Notes: generated by a model not told the origin, from the sequence alone. 37,485 nucleotides of DNA from Chara braunii (GCA_003427395.1 BFEA01000414.1:1420077-1457561), one strand, 5' to 3'; shown: positions 1-10,599, counted from the stretch's first letter. Numbers and translations: made by a program.

Positions 1-87
<87 letters not shown>
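1..87. repeat. (CT)n microsatellite at the window edge
   Basis: Uninterrupted TC dinucleotides run from the first base to 87. The tract probably continues outside the window. Confidence 0.97.
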
Positions 88-90
<3 letters not shown>

Positions 91-1630
91 GCCTTAGCGC
101 TAGTTGCTCCTCCCGTCACTGGCCTCGGCCCACTGTGTTCGACAGTCGGAGGTCTCTCAGCGCTACACAGCGCGCCTCCCCGTACACCGCGATAGTGCCC
201 GCGGATACAGCCCGCAGGCCCGTGGTCAAGGAAACCGAATACCAATAAGGAGGCCGTAATTCCCCACCAGCTGGCTTTATCAACTTCAGGGACCGACGGC
301 CTGCAGTATACTGCCTAAGCGGGAGCCGGCCCTTCTGTATGTGGAAAAGCCCGGGCCTGCTGCAAGATGGGACAAGGATATCGCTTTCCTTAATTTGCAG
401 CCCAGTCATCTTACATCGCACCATTGCAGTCCTTCCTTGGTAACCCTGGCACCCTACCACGCCAGGGTATAAACCCTGCCCACCGGACCCCAACGGCCGT
501 ACTCATACGTAGGCCTGTCTTGGCAAGTGGTGGGTAGCGGGCCATATGCCCGTGGCGCCTCTAGCTGTCCTCAGGCTGCGACCCCCCTTGGCCCGCTCAG
601 ATTGCTCTCCAATTCCCTCCCACCTTAGGCTATCGACGCTCTCCAAGTGGGAAGCGAGGGAAGCCACGACCACGGACCCCACACTCGTCGACCTCTCGAA
701 CCCTACTTCAAAACGGGCGAGGCCGGGAAATTCTGCCACACCCGATACGTCAAACGGGCTAGCCAAAAAAGAAGACGTGTGCTCAAGGTCCTCGGCCGAC
801 CTTTGAAATCCGTACTTGGCGTGGTCAGAAAACATGAACACTAAATAAAATAATAATAAACCCATTTTTTTTTTTGGAACCATCCTAAAAAGAAAAGCAG
901 AAAAACTAAGGGAGCGGGGGCGCGAAACTTACCGCAGCTCCTTTCCTCGGCCCCGTGGCAGCAAAAGGCGAGGGGGATAGTCCCACAGGCCCATCAACCC
1001 CTCAAGCCTTTTCGCCATGCTCCTCCGCTCCCTTGCCGCATGCTGTTGGCCTCAATCCCTGCGCCTGCTGCGTACCAGTCCGATGCTCTAACCTATAGGG
1101 CTAAGCCCAAGCCTGGTACCAGTAGGCCTGACTCACCTAATAAAGAGGTAGCCCCCGACCTTTTGGGGCCAAAGGAGCCACCGCATGCCATTTCCTAACC
1201 CGTACTTACACACATGACCACAAAAAAGCCTCGCCGGCCTCCCGACCGGCCCGCAACTACCCTTACCCGGTCGAATCCATCAGTTCCCATCATCTGGCTT
1301 CCGTGTAAGTCCACACCGGCTCACTGAACCATCCAACATACTATGCGGAACCTGAGAACGGAGCGTCCCTAAGTTAGTCAGTTTAATAAAAGTAAAACGA
1401 CTGTTACGATAGAGCACGTCGACGAACATCCACGCCGTGCCTTCTATCGCGATCAAAAGGGAGAAAATCACGCGCGCCTCAAACTTGCGCGCCCACACAC
1501 TCTCTATTTTTAGGTGTTACCGTCGAACCTTTAGTCCGCGCACCCCCGCAACTCGCGCAGTCTTCCTGTAAATTCTGAATCGACCTATTCCTCTGTCAAC
1601 TACAAAAATCCAGTGCGAGTACCCTTGTAA
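88..1630. other. Noncoding or unrecognised stretch
   Basis: No convincing gene is visible. Open frames are short, overlap on both strands and resemble no family I know. The stretch is GC-richer than most of the window and has a T run near 864-875. It directly precedes the broken retroelement ORF, so it may be older sequence of the same element. In another frame a short CEYPCKGIRTDNGQ-like peptide near 1611-1652 faintly recalls the DNG motif of retroviral-type integrases, but nothing around it supports that. Confidence 0.4.
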
Positions 1631-2950
1631 GGGTATTCGCACCGACAACGGCCAGGCAATCGCCAGCCAATTACTCAAGAACTCATCGTCCCGCTCACGC
1701 AACTGGCTGACGATCTCTCCCTCGATATCGTTTCGCAAAGCGACGACAGCCCCGCTCCGCACGTCATCACGTGGGCATTAGCACCGTATCTTCGGTGGAC
1801 TGCTTGCTTGGAGGAACCCGGGAGTGACAGCACCTTGCCATCGTGGCAGGAGTACTTGAAGCCGTACGGAATCATCGATCACGCCTTCTATCCGAAGGAA
1901 GAACCTGAGGAGACGCTTGAAGGAGAGAAGGAAGCCGCTGAAGAAGAGGGCTACGCCGACGAAGAAACGTCGGAGGAGGGGAGTTATAGTGAGTACAACG
2001 AAGGGGAGCAGAGTGAAGAAGGAGAGGGGGTAGAAGAAGAAGAAGACGAAGAGGAGAAAGTCGGATCGGAGTGGGAGGACTTGCCGGAAGAAGCGGCGCG
2101 AACACGCACGGAGGCGGAAGATCCCGAAGCGGCACAAAGAAGGGAAGAGATCGCCGCTGGGAAAAGCCAGTTGGAGATCGCCAGCGGGGCCGATCCCCTT
2201 CCCCGTCCACCCCAACCCGTCCCCCAGTTCGTCCACGTACCGATGCGGGGAATCGGCCTTCGTCCCCGGTCATTATCCCGCCTTCCCCTTGATTACCTCA
2301 CCCTCTGCCAGATCTCTACCCCCGTCACCTTCCCTCGCAACCCCTTTCCTCCCAATACCTTCCGTCACTTTTACTCCACCTGTCTCGCCGTCACAGTCCA
2401 TCCCCACCCTTCCCTTCAATCCGCAAACCCTACGTTTTGTTTACACGTTCTCTTGTTTAGTGTCGCATGGGAACAAAGTAACGCAATAGAAGTCTACTAC
2501 GTAATCACAGGAACCATCCCAGCGTGTCGCCATCATGAGTTGTTTCGCGCGGCACTCTTCCGCACTTTCTCCACCCTTTACCCTGACTACCTCGCCTCCC
2601 TCCCTCACAGCGGCGATTGGTTTCCCCGCTTTCACCGGATCATCCGCTACAAGGAGCTCCCGATCACGGAGGAAGGGATGAACCGATACTTACCCCCACT
2701 TCCCCTCAACCCTCCCTGTCGACATCCCCCCATGTATAATGTCTACTTCCCCATCCCCACACGACGTTGATACCTGCCACGTGTCCTTCGAGCAATACGA
2801 ATCAGCAGTTTCGCGAAGATCGCGCCATTGACGATGATGTCAATTTATGCTCTGATTCGATGGGCCGCGCTGGAATGGGGGTGCAGAGAACACGGAGCCG
2901 GCATGCTTCACAGGGATCTTGCCACGGATGTTGTCGCCAGCTCATCGTGC
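1631..2950 (+). pseudogene. Degenerate retroelement polyprotein-like ORF, frameshifted
   Basis: Frame 2 is open from 1631 to 2770. It begins with a hydrophobic/polar stretch (LADDLSLDIV, PHVITWALAPYLRWTACLEE) and a WQEYLKPYGIIDHAFYP motif, followed by a strongly acidic segment (about 1900-2060) and the segment EAARTRTEAEDPEAAQRREE. Near 2190 the sensible reading moves to frame 1, giving RSPSPSTPTRPPVRPRTDAG and a PSSPVIIPPSP ending at a stop at 2292. Later protein-like pieces are VYYVITGTIPACRHHELFRA (about 2490-2550) and, in a third frame, IYALIRWAALEWGCREHGAG, ending about 2950. The acidic block followed by SPSPS..RPRTDAG..SSPVIIPPSP matches my memory of repeated Chara polyproteins, so I read this as a broken copy. 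No protease, RT or integrase core is visible, and no LTRs were found. Family assignment is from memory and uncertain. Confidence 0.5.
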
Positions 2951-5058
2951 TGATCCGAGCTCCTACTTCTTCCTGATTCTTTGTCTCCTCCCACCCCCCT
3001 CGTTCCTTGTACTTCTTCCTGCTTCTTCGTCTCCTCCTATTCTCTTTGTTCGAGCTTTCATGCAATCAGGAGATCGCATAATTTTGGAACCCCCTGCGCG
3101 TCACATATGTGACGAACCACTTCCCGACCCCGTGCTATCTTTCGTACCCCTTGCCCAATACCCTTGTTTTTGTATCATACCAACCCCACAAAACCCCGTC
3201 GCCTTTCTTGATTTCAGGCGCTTTGTTTGGGCCCCCATTTGTCGGAAGTTNTATTGATTCTTGGAATTCTGCTTTTTGTAATTCNGGAAATGCACGGGAA
3301 ATTACGNNCGCCTTAGCGAGCGCACTGGGAATCGGGCTCNACAGTTAGGAATTACGGAATAAGCGGAGCCCGACGTATCTTTTTCCTTGCATGAATGTTC
3401 TCNGTCACGTCGGAGAAAACTTNAGGAATTTTTGGGAGAANANGNATAGGCGTAGNAATTTCTTTTCCCNCGTCGACTTTCGCGCGCGGATATGGTGATT
3501 TCAATTTTTGAATTGGTTTTNGGCATAGGCAAGCTGTAANTGTTTTGGTGCCTTTTTCTCTTGTTGTCGGCACAGCGCATGCGAGCTTCCTCCTCCTTAT
3601 TTCCCNNGTCATCCTTCCCCCNCACTCTCTCCTCTCNCCCTTCCCCCTCCCCTNCTTCTCCCATCNCAACTGTTTTTCCCTCTCTCCCTCTCTGCTTTNT
3701 GCGCGCCTNTTTCNCCTTCTTTATCATNTGAATCTTGGACCCNTNTCGNGCTGCTTTTCGCGCCTCGTCTCTCCTTGCTCTTCAACCTTGGCTCGCGAAG
3801 CCCGGTTGATCCTCCGCTTACCCCGNCTCACCAATCANACGNGTTGAGTAAGAGGATCTCCCCATTGCGCGACNAATCTGATTGGCNGACTATCGGGTTC
3901 TGAAGGATCAACATGGCTTCCCTTGANCANCTTTNGCTGAACCNTCTCCCCTTACACCTTGATCTCCCCTCCGTCTCCTCCCCCATCTATCTCNTTTCTC
4001 GNAACNATAAATTCTGNAAGCGCGNNNGCAAAACTCTNTTACGTTTTCCACTCNCAAGCCAACTTCCGGGAANCANTGGCTANGTGATGCGTTTGGTGCG
4101 AGTCGAAAAGTCNTGTCGGNCTGACTGTAGTCTGGCCGGCTGNGCGCTTGATCNCCACGACGGACTGTGGNATCCAGGCGAGCCGAGTCGAGTCTGCGTC
4201 AGCGGGGTGACNATCGCAGTGGCGGAANTTAGCACGCGACGGNCGGGATCGTCNGTGCNGGTATGANGATTTGTGATTGGAGTTGAGTGGATGAGTGGCC
4301 TGGGGCCATATTGGAATTTCACGGCGAATGCGCCTTCATGATTGCGGATCATTTCTTTTGGTGTGAGTTCATGGCTGAGAAACCGAATGCTCTCTTGTTG
4401 AATTCTGGTGTCGTCAGTCTCGTCTTTTTCTCGTCCATCCCTCCCATTTCTCACTCTCTCTCTCTCTTTGACTTGAATGACGATGTGTTGTGGGCTTGTC
4501 TCTCTTGTGAACCAAAGCGAACTCTAGAGAGTTCTCGCACGAAAGAACTTCTTCCGGAACTCTTCCATTAGTTTCCTGGGTAATCCCCAGATGTCGAGAA
4601 CTGAATTCTCTTGTCTTGTGAACGGTGGATCCGTGTGTACAATCCCTCGGTTGATTTCTGACCTGTGCACCCTTGTCATTTTCGCACCTTCCACAGTGGA
4701 TGTATGTATAAAAATACTTGTATTTTTTTGCNATTGATTAGACTCAGTGTTCGACGGGATTTTGTTCGAGAACGCAANAGTGTTTAGATCTGTGGTTCTG
4801 AATGCACTGCGCATGNCATCTGCCTTATGCTGCATGACATNCACAGACAATNTGTGAGGCAGCTTCGAAAAAGCTAGGNGCCTNGTGTTTTGTTGATCTN
4901 GTTTGCTGAAACTGAGTCGAGGGTTGATCCCTCGGAACTCCCACTCGATTAATGCATGGGATGCTCCTCCCGTGACCAAAGGAAAAAANATACTAATTAG
5001 TCCTTCTTCGATCGTGCTTTTTGATGANGTCTCAAGGATTTGTGTAANCTCCGTTTGA
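2951..5058. other. Noncoding, N-studded sequence
   Basis: No gene recognised. A CT-rich region (2960-3060) is followed from 3251 by sequence carrying many isolated single Ns. The Ns are scattered singly rather than as gap runs, so they mark unresolved consensus bases and not scaffold gaps. Short open frames here are broken by ambiguity and overlap on both strands. Confidence 0.6.
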
Positions 5059-5607
5059 TTGATTGATATGTGGACTAACGNNCGTTCCTCGATCAGGCGC
5101 CAACCTTCCGTACCTCCCTCNCCGANGCGCCCCTTCCCCTACAACGAGGAAAGGANANGTGTATGCGAGTGGGACGTANGAGAAGTTGTTGCACNCATCG
5201 GCGGACCATACTACTTNCCTCCTGAAAATCGTTGTTCCGGGTTCGTGGATGCNNGCTTTGTCATTATCGATACGCACTTCCCACCCTACTCAGTATTGTT
5301 GCCATTTAACGAGNTGATCNTCATTCCGTGGACNGCAGTGGCGCCCCATTGGCCTCNAACCCTGTGCACTGAGTGCCAACGTTTCGATCNCTACGAATCA
5401 AAGGGCTTCCACTACCGGATACGGAGTGAAGACGAGCACAAGGAAAGAGCCACGCGGCTGAGACCATCCACGTCAGACTCGGANCTGACCAACGANCNAC
5501 GTCGGGACTTGATACGNAAACGGGACACGNGGAGTGTACCGAANCCTTTCCGCTCTAAACGAAGATNCGTANCCNGGTGGGANGCTCGACAATACTTTTT
5601 GGATTGA
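5059..5607 (+). CDS. Uncharacterised open frame interrupted by ambiguous bases
   Basis: About 182 codons stay open despite more than twenty N-containing codons. The clear pieces look protein-like: GGPYY.PPENRCSGFVD, FVIIDTHFPPYSVLLPFNE, APHWP.TLCTECQRFD and YESKGFHYRIRSEDEHKERA. The C-terminal third is rich in Arg and acidic residues. I recognise no domain. The CxxC in LCTECQRF is a single pair and not enough to call a zinc finger. There is no clear start context, and the opposite strand is also fairly open. It may be part of a lineage-specific retroelement like the one at 1631-2950, or a chance frame. Confidence 0.25.
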   Translation: MIDMWTNXRSSIRRQPSVPPXPXRPFPYNEERXXVCEWDVXEVVAXIGGPYYXPPENRCSGFVDXXFVIIDTHFPPYSVLLPFNEXIXIPWXAVAPHWPXTLCTECQRFDXYESKGFHYRIRSEDEHKERATRLRPSTSDSXLTNXXRRDLIXKRDTXSVPXPFRSKRRXVXXWXARQYFLD

Positions 5608-6240
5608 ATTTGGATTTTTCTNTTTTCGCGNNGTGCCCGNNCGCGCATTCCGCGACNCGCGAAANCGACCGANTTACTTNATCGGGCCAACACGGGGGAT
5701 TTCAGTTCTGTCTGTGTCCCCACACTCAATTTCCCAAAAATCCTTGGCACACCCCATCTTGCTGTTTTTCTGGGCCTCCATTCCGCACCTTCAGCACTCC
5801 GAACGAAAGACAGCACAGGGCGTGAGGTTAGCGCGTCACATCTATACATAGCAAGGAATTACCAACAAAGACTCTACTCAGTTCCTAAACGGACCAAGTT
5901 CCAACACGAAGAGGTAAAAACTCAAGGGCCCTAAAGTATCTCCCACAGACCCCTCGAACCCCTCCAATCCCGAGATGTTTTTTTTCAGCCTGTTACTGTG
6001 GCAATCAGGCTCAGAAAAGTGCAAACTTGGTTCATCAATTTACATTTGTGTGAACTGGTGCAAACTTACTTGGGGACCTTGTCCCACCAACGCCGTTGAG
6101 CCAGCTCCTCGTTGGGGTTTCCAACCATGAGTGACACCGCACGGCGCGTAAGATGCGAGATCTCCTTAAAATCGCACGGTTGATTTATGTGAAGTGTCGA
6201 CGCGAAACGAAAAGGCGTCTTTTCGTTTCAGAGAAACCGT
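5608..6240. other. No gene seen
   Basis: The first ~90 bases still carry Ns and the rest is clean. Only short shadow frames are present. Around 6050-6125 the phrase GGGGACCTTGTCCCACCAACG resembles, in inverse orientation, GTGGGACAAGGTCC near 10216, which hints at another dispersed repeat that I could not delimit. Confidence 0.5.
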
Positions 6241-6686
6241 GGAAAAATAGCTCCTCTCGAATACAACACTCCGTACCCTTGCCCTTTCTCATTGAGCTAG
6301 CTGACTGGTTTTTGTGTCTCAGGTAGCTCAACGCTTCGAAGCTTGCAACGGATGTGTGAATTTTTTTCATTTATTTGGTGCCGTCATTATCATCTGCGTC
6401 AGAGCGTTTTCAATATCCGTTATTAACGGTATGAGGCAAATGACTGTTCCTCCTCTTTTCACAAGCTCTTGCACTTCTGAATGGAGTTGTGATGATGTTT
6501 ACATTCATGTGGACTGGCAACTTCCCTGAGATGACTTCACTGGATGTAGGCAGCAGTGGGCATGGTTAACGCGGACAGCACATCATGTCAGAGCTCACTT
6601 TCACTTCCTCATATGGCGGTGGACGTCATGAATACCTTCTCACAATCGATAAATAGCTTTGTATTATAAAATAGAATGGAAGGTGG
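6241..6686 (+). repeat. Tandem repeat unit A (intact, ~445 bp)
   Basis: This unit starts at GGAAAAATAGCTCCTCTCG and ends just before the same phrase recurs at about 6687. It contains GGTGCCGTCATTAT, ATCCGTTATTAACGGTATGAGG, GCACTTCTGAATG, GTTAACGC.GACAGCACAT and the end phrase ACAATCGATAAATAGCTTTG. Every one of these occurs again, in the same order, in the second unit (6687-9330), where foreign DNA separates them. It serves as an internal empty-site reference. Confidence 0.85.
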
Positions 6687-6867
6687 GAAAATAGCTCCTC
6701 TCGAATACAACGCCCCCTACCCTTGCCCTTTCTCGTTGACCTAGCTGACTCGTTTTTGCGTCTCATCAGCTCAACGCTTCGAAGCTTGTGGGCGATGTGT
6801 GATTTTTTTTTTAATTTACTTGGTGCCGTCATTATTGTATGCGTCAGAGCATTTTCGATATCCGTTA

Positions 6868-7025
6868 TTAAACCACCAGTACTTGGCCCAGCTATCGGCC
6901 ACAGAAGAAAATAGAGTAGAAACGTTTCTAGTTGGATGAATTTGGGCGCTCCTGTAGTGGCCCGTACGTTTCCTAAAATCGCGTAGAGTTAACGGGCACG
7001 ACTTTGGGAAGTACTGGTGGTTTAA
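6868..7025 (+). mobile_element. MITE copy 1, TIR TTAAACCACCAGTACTT
   Basis: This 158-bp non-coding element has perfect 17-bp terminal inverted repeats: TTAAACCACCAGTACTT at 6868-6884 and its complement at 7009-7025. A second copy in opposite orientation lies at 12826-12999 and shares the interior (GTAGAAACGTTTCTAG, GGGCGCTCCTGTAGT, CCGTACGTTTCCTAAAATCG). The inferred empty site in unit A suggests insertion at a TA, which would fit a Tc1/mariner (Stowaway-like) non-autonomous element. Because the TIR ends in TTAA, the exact target duplication is ambiguous. Confidence 0.85.
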
Positions 7026-8461
7026 GAGGCTCGCCACACAGGCTGTTGAAAACCAGGTTTCCGACAATTTTGCATTGGCACACAGACTTTCGAAGAATTG
7101 CGGCTCAAAAAAAAATCGACAGCGCTCGACAGCCAGCCTCTCCCATTCTTTTCCTCCCGCCTGCAGGGGCCTGGACCCATTAGCGAAGTATTCTACCACT
7201 CCGTTCAGGATTTCGATCACGTGTGGCCTCAAGTGATGCAGTACGACCGTCGAATACATCAGATCTCGACGGCCTGGTAGTTTTCGAGCGGGCACTGTAA
7301 AGATGCCCACCTCCGTCCAATGAGATGCGTCGAAAAACAACGAAAAACAAATTTGGACATGATAGCTCGTGGCTTTGTGTGGGCGGGAAGTCTGGATTTT
7401 ATGGACTCCAAAGGGGGAGGGTTGATTTCCAGACATCGTTTTTTTTTTTTTTTTGGCTCTGAGGAATCGAACTTAAAATGTGAAATTCAAATATTGTGGT
7501 GGATCTGACAGGAACGCCTCCGCTTCTGTCGGATGGTCTGTTAGAGGCATCATGAGATACATGGTGATGAATGTATCCCCATACCCGTTACTTGTTCATC
7601 CTCGTGGCTGTGCTCGTGGACACATTTTACCAACCCATGAATTCGGGTGCACATCTGTTCTTCTTTGTTTTATGTGCCATTTCAATTCATTTTAAATCAG
7701 AAAATGATCCATTCATGCAAATATTCCAAAAAACCATAAAATTGCATCAGACATGGTAGAAAATTCTTCGTTAATAGAGCGGCCTAGCTCAGTTGGTAAG
7801 GCATGCAAGTGGCATTCAGGAGGTCTTGGGTTCAATCCCCATTGGCCTCATGCACCTTCCTGGACATGCTTGGCGCCCGCCACCTTGAGATAGCCCGTTG
7901 GTCCCCCCATTTGGCATTTAAGCAGCAGTCTCTACTGATGTTCATAGGGGGAGGGGTAATAGGGGAGGCACAGCGACTGGCCACTCAGATGATGCTCAGT
8001 CCCTCTGCTACTGGCTCTCCCCTGGCCGGTGTCCCCCATTGGGGGTTTCCTGAAGGCAATCAAGGCCACCCTGGCTGAAAAGGCCACCCGATGTCAGATT
8101 AGACACAATATTGACTTTACCTGGGCTGGTTAGTCTGATGATAATACCTCAAGGCCATCGCCCTTTTTTTTTTCTTTTTTTCTTTTTTTTTAACTTCGCT
8201 GGTGGGTCCAGGCCCCACGAGATGGAAATTCGAAAGTGCCCCACTTGCGGTTCGAGAACTGTGTTCAAATTTGCATTGTCAGGGACTGTTCCGTCACACC
8301 CGTGCCCTGTCGAAAGGCGGGGTCCATTTGGTCATGACCAAAAACCTTGCCCCTCAGCCTGTGTGGGGAAGGGTGGGTAAACTGTCGACGGCCGACTTTC
8401 GGTTTCTTTCTGACAGCTGTCGAAACTCAAAGAGTTTCGACAGCCTGTGTGGCGAGCCTCT
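7026..8461 (+). mobile_element. Long-TIR DNA element carrying a nested SINE
   Basis: The left end, GAGGCTCGCCACACAGGCTG (7026 on), is mirrored at the right end by a GACAGCCTGTGTGGCGAGCCTC stretch finishing about 8461. Further inward, GGGGCCTGGACCCATTAGCG (about 7165-7184) pairs with CGCTGGTGGGTCCAGGCCCC (about 8198-8217), so the inverted arms are long (left ~145 bp, right ~265 bp, with indels). The interior holds no transposase that I can recognise. The 206-residue minus-strand frame at 6816-7436 crosses the element boundary and is probably fortuitous. A SINE occupies 7779-8189. Confidence 0.65.
7779..8189 (+). mobile_element. tRNA-derived SINE, copy 1
   Basis: The head is tRNA-like, with RNA polymerase III box A TAGCTCAGTTGG (7785-7796) and box B GGTTCAATCC (7829-7838). 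A ~300-bp body follows, then a 3' tail CTGGGCTGGTTAG...GATGATAATACCTCAAGGCC..CGCCC, ending in a T-rich run. The reverse-oriented copy at 13513-13917 matches over the whole length with only scattered differences. It is not a functional tRNA: the anticodon arm does not fold normally and the unit is ~400 bp long. Confidence 0.88.
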
Positions 8462-8519
8462 AACGGTATGAGGCAAATGGCTGTTCCTCCTCGTTTCACA
8501 CGCTCAGCGAAAAGAGAAT

Positions 8520-9085
8520 GGGGCTCCCCACACAGCCTTTTGAACCGAGGCACTTTTCGAAAGTTGTCAGATGCGAAAGCCCGTCGTTCGCAAGAAAACC
8601 CCACTTGGCCACGCAGACTTTCGAAACATTCTTCCTTTCGAATTCCGTCATTGTACTGCCCTCGTGACAGGCAGGAACCCCCCGACAAAAATGGAGGTTG
8701 TCAGGGTGGCGACCTGGACCCTGACAGACACATGGTCATCGTGAGGGCCCATTTTCACAAGAACCTATTGAGGCTTTTGAGATTCGGGCCATGACAGGCG
8801 GGAGGGACGGCCCACTTCCAATTGCCTTTCGAATGCATTGGGACTGACACCTTTCGAAACATGAAAAGGTGGAGTTGGTTCGAAAGGCTGTGTCCCAAAA
8901 AAAAAGGAAAAAAAAAAAAGAAAGGCTGTGTGGCGAAGATGGAGTGTCCATTTTCCGTGGGCTAGGTCCCACTTGCACGAATTAAGAGATAGTGACCGTA
9001 GATAGCAAAGATCAAGGGTCGAAATCTCCTAATTTGCGCAAGTGGGACCTTGCCCCCTGTTTCGAAAGGCTGTGTGGCGAGCCCC
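8520..9085 (+). mobile_element. TIR element with ACACAGCCTTTYGAA ends
   Basis: The left end GGGGCTCCCCACACAGCCTT (8520 on) mirrors the right end AAGGCTGTGTGGCGAGCCCC (to 9085). The motif TTTCGAA(A) recurs many times inside, and two partial right-end copies lie at about 8878-8897 and 8922-8940, next to an A-rich run, suggesting internal rearrangement. The flanks rejoin to match unit A (...TTCACA.GCTC / GGCACTTCTGAATG), which supports insertion. The ends resemble those of the element at 7026-8461, so the two are probably related. No coding capacity seen. Confidence 0.65.
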
Positions 9086-9351
9086 GATCTGGCACTTCTG
9101 AATGCAGCTGTTATGATGTCCACATTCATGTGGACATCATAATTCCCTGAGATGAGACGACTTCACTGCTTGTTGGGAGCTGTGGGCACGGTTAACGCTG
9201 ACAGCACATGTCAGAGCTCACTTTCACTTCCTCAGATGGCAGCGGTGGACGTCATGATGAATACCGACCTTCTCACAATCGATAAATAGCTTTGTATTAT
9301 AAAATAGAAATAGAATGAAAGGTGGGGAAATATATAAACTTGAAATATAAA

Positions 9352-9685
9352 GCGATAGGCATGCAAGTGGCATTCAGGAGGTTGTGGGTTCAAGCCCCAT
9401 GGCCGCCTGCGGCGCACTTAGTGCCAACGGACTGTGATAGTTCTCTGGATACCCCTGATCGGTATTAGCGGGGTCTATGACCAACACGGGTGTGAGTGTG
9501 AGCGCGAGTGGGTTGTGTGTGGTGTGTGGGAGAGTGTTGGCCATAGCCTCTGCTGCTACTCGATGAAGGGTGGGGGACGATGAGAAAGGGAGGCACAGCT
9601 ACTGGCAGGTCTCGGTCTTTGTGTTAGCCAGACCCCCACTGGCGGCCGCAACCCTATACCCTAACCATTAGGGGCAAGGGGCAAC
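9352..9685 (+). mobile_element. SINE-like chimera with partial tRNA-like head
   Basis: AGGCATGCAAGTGGCATTCA (about 9356 on) followed by a GGGTTCAAGCCCC box-B region copies the head of the 7779 SINE, but box A is missing or altered. The body after 9420 is different (ATACCCCTGATCGGTATTAG, a GT-rich stretch, GGGAGGCACAGCTACTGGCAGG). Only the short GGGAGGCACAG phrase recalls the other SINE body. I read it as a 5'-damaged or recombinant SINE. Confidence 0.5.
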
Positions 9686-9919
9686 ATGAAATCTCCCCTT
9701 CACACAGAGAGGAAAACTATGCTTGCAGGGGTCCCCTCTAGATAGTCTTAGGAGTAGGTAGTGGAAGGCAAACAAACAGAAGTTGAGAGAAGAATATAGA
9801 CAGTTGTGATCACCCCAATATAAAAATAAAAATAAATAAATAAATAAATAAATAAACACACATAAAAAAATACACTACCGATTTCTTTCGATTTAAAAAA
9901 GGCATTTCCCACTGTCACA

Positions 9920-10190
9920 CGGGGGCAAGTCCCACTAGCAGCGTTGAGCTACCTCAACGCCCGAATCTGGACGTTTTTGCTGAGATGTGCAGAAATGGTG
10001 TTGAGTTTCCTGAACTGCACGTCTCCACGAACACGTCCAGATTCAGGCGTTGAGCTACCTCAACGCCTCTGGACGTGTTTGTGGAGACTTGCAGTTCAGG
10101 AAACTCAACACCATTGCTGCACTTATCGGCAAAGCGTCCACATTCAGGCGTTGAGGTAGCTCAACGCTGCTAGTGGCACTTGGCCCCCGG
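9920..10190. repeat. Large near-perfect palindrome (fold-back element)
   Basis: Left arm 9920-10055 and right arm 10070-10190 are inverse complements along nearly their whole length: GGGGGCAAGT.CCACTAGCAG against CTGCTAGTGGCACTTGGCCCCC, and GTGTTGAGTTTCCTGAACTG against CAGTTCAGGAAACTCAACAC. The smaller palindrome GCGTTGAGCTACCTCAACGC occurs at both ends and at the centre. It could extrude as a cruciform of ~120-bp arms. No ORF of substance. It is likely a fold-back or MITE-type element. Confidence 0.85.
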
Positions 10191-10599
10191 TGAGTTACCT
10201 CAACTCAACGGTGTTTGTGGGACAAGGTCCTGGGTTGAATCGGTACTTCATCTGACCCGTTGGGTTCGAACACATGAGGACATGAGAGCGCCATTCGGCC
10301 CCATGGTGGGTAACGGCCGCAGGTTTGCGTACTACGTATTTCAACAATTCATAGATCCAAGCCAGTTGGTGCCGCGTTTATTTTGCCACGGCCCTAAAAA
10401 ACAAAATGGTTTTTTTTTGCCACGGACTACCCATGGTTGTCACGCACCAGTGTCATGGTGCAGGATTTTTAGGACAATTTGGTTGACGGCATCAGTTAGT
10501 ACGAGTGCCAGCGTGGGCAAATCGGACTCGCCTGGTGCTGTCTGATTCGTAGTCCTCTTGGGGGGGGGGTTGGGCTCTGGATGTGAGGGTACACGGTGC

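Larger units (their letters stand above)
6687..9330 (+). repeat. Tandem repeat unit A', split by nested insertions
   Basis: This is the second copy of the ~445-bp unit, expanded to about 2.6 kb. The native pieces are 6687-6868, 8462-8519 and 9086-9330. The insertions between them are a MITE (6868-7025), a long-TIR element (7026-8461) that itself carries a SINE (7779-8189), and a shorter TIR element (8520-9085). In unit A the junction phrase is ATCCGTTATTAACGGTATG; here it is cut after GTTATTA and resumes at TAACGGTATG. Confidence 0.8.

Noticed and set aside
1517-1762. Minus-strand frame or integrase-like TDNG peptide near 1640
   Set aside because: One short motif without the surrounding integrase residues; the + frame 2 reading into the acidic ORF is more coherent.
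6816-7436. 206-codon minus-strand frame
   Set aside because: It runs across the MITE boundary and into native flanking sequence and shows no family motif, so it is most likely fortuitous.
7779-7850. Possible tRNA gene with good box A and box B
   Set aside because: The anticodon arm does not fold properly, and the sequence continues into a ~400-bp repeated body, so it is a SINE head.
9650-9668. CCCTATACCCTAACC resembles telomere repeats
   Set aside because: Only about two imperfect units, with no array.
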